A DNA stretch of 6,202 nucleotides from Endomicrobium sp. (GTDB taxonomy: Bacteria > Elusimicrobiota > Endomicrobiia > Endomicrobiales > Endomicrobiaceae): NCBI GenBank assembly GCA_031273885.1, contig JAISRA010000140.1, forward strand, positions 1-6,202, given 5' to 3'. The position numbers and the translations under genes are program-made. Under the pieces are notes generated by a model. The model worked only from the letters and a program-made list of their open reading frames with translations. It did not search any database and was not told the DNA's origin. Position 1 is the stretch's first letter. The number at the start of each line of letters is the position of its first letter. Below are positions 5,479-6,202 of this stretch, piece by piece.

Positions 5479-6202
5479 ATGATAAATCAAGACAATATTC
5501 TATCCAGTTATGACTATAAAATTCCTGAAGAATTAATTGCGCAAAAACCAGTTGAAAACAGGCATAATTCGAGACTTTTCATCGCTGATAGGAAGACACA
5601 AAAATTTTATCACAAAAAATTTTCTGATATTATCAAATACTTCAACACCGGAGATTGTCTGATAATAAACATCACTAAAGTAATTCCATCAAGACTTTTC
5701 GGTAAAAAGAACAGTGGTGGAAATATAGAAATAATGTTTATTGACCCTTGTCAAAAAAATGAGGAATATAAAGTTCTAACAAAACCTTTCATTAATATAG
5801 GTAAAAAAATATATTTTGAAAACAGTTATAAATGCGAAGTATTATCAAAAACAAAATTTGGTGAAACTCTAGTTAAATTTAACAAACCTGGAATTTTAAA
5901 ATTTTTACAAGAACACGGTATTATGCCACTTCCGCCATATATCAACAGAAAAGGCGGATTAGCTCAAGAATTATCGGAGTTTGACAGACAGAGATACCAG
6001 ACAGTGTATGCCAAAAACTTAGGAGCTGTGGCAGCTCCTACTGCAGGCCTTCATTTCACTGAATCTCTATTAAAATCGTTAAAAGAAAAAGGTGTAAATA
6101 TAGCTACACTGACCCTTCATGTAGGTTGGGGTACATTTAAACCTATAATCGCAACAGAACTAACCAACCACAATATGCTTCCTGAGAAATTTATTTTAGA
6201 AC
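5479..6202 (+). CDS. queA: S-adenosylmethionine:tRNA ribosyltransferase-isomerase QueA, N-terminal part (3' end outside window)
   Basis: QueA transfers and isomerises the ribosyl group of S-adenosylmethionine onto 7-aminomethyl-7-deazaguanine at tRNA position 34, giving epoxyqueuosine. About 241 of the usual 340 or so residues are visible and the frame is open to the window edge. Family motifs appear in order: SSYDYKIPEELIAQKPVENRHNSRLF (9-34), INITKVIPSRLFGKK (63-77; the usual form is NxTKVIPARLFG), LPPYINR (151-157), DRQRYQTVYAKNLGAVAAPTAGLHFT (169-194) and LHVGWGTFKPI (213-223). The ATG follows the spoIID stop with no gap (TAAATG) and no Shine-Dalgarno site is seen, so translation is probably coupled to the upstream gene. 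Other sequence in the window gives no sign of tgt, which often follows queA and would lie past the right edge. The gene seems intact as far as visible, unlike the queH remnant. Confidence 0.96.
   Translation, partial: MINQDNILSSYDYKIPEELIAQKPVENRHNSRLFIADRKTQKFYHKKFSDIIKYFNTGDCLIINITKVIPSRLFGKKNSGGNIEIMFIDPCQKNEEYKVLTKPFINIGKKIYFENSYKCEVLSKTKFGETLVKFNKPGILKFLQEHGIMPLPPYINRKGGLAQELSEFDRQRYQTVYAKNLGAVAAPTAGLHFTESLLKSLKEKGVNIATLTLHVGWGTFKPIIATELTNHNMLPEKFILE

Overview
The window carries part of a densely packed, AT-rich bacterial chromosome with every gene on the + strand. In order: the 3' part of atpD, then atpC, yebC, ruvC, ruvA, ruvB, a 220-bp stretch holding what I read as a decayed queH gene, a spoIID-like gene, and the 5' part of queA. 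I see no mobile element, tRNA, rRNA or CRISPR array. The low GC, small gaps, divergent RuvA and gene decay would fit a host-associated member of the Elusimicrobiota (Endomicrobium-like). That assignment is an impression from protein style and is not proven by the sequence.

Left part (1-1083): the end of the F1Fo ATP synthase operon. The beta subunit C-terminus is followed by a 96-bp gap containing an 8-bp perfect hairpin, then the epsilon subunit. Middle part (1117-4100): the YebC-family protein and the complete RuvC, RuvA and RuvB set for Holliday-junction branch migration and resolution. These genes are packed tightly: ruvA and ruvB overlap by one base, and a 7-codon upstream ORF with a good Shine-Dalgarno site ends exactly where ruvC starts. 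RuvB and RuvC keep their catalytic motifs. RuvA has lost typical glycines in both helix-hairpin-helix motifs and the usual acidic pin residues.

Right part (4101-6202): conceptual translation of 4113-4315 in two frames gives broken pieces resembling QueH (DUF208, epoxyqueuosine reductase), including a mutated CxxCYxxRL-type segment. Next come a secreted SpoIID/LytB-domain peptidoglycan hydrolase and, starting on the base after its stop codon, queA. QueA makes epoxyqueuosine and QueH would reduce it to queuosine, so a dead queH beside a live queA suggests recent erosion of the last step of tRNA queuosine synthesis, unless QueG or another QueH exists elsewhere. The order ruvB-queH-spoIID-queA is, from memory, also seen in Clostridia, which supports the identity of the remnant.

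No wholly new system is evident. The most informative observations are the queH remnant, the unusual RuvA and the leader ORF at ruvC.
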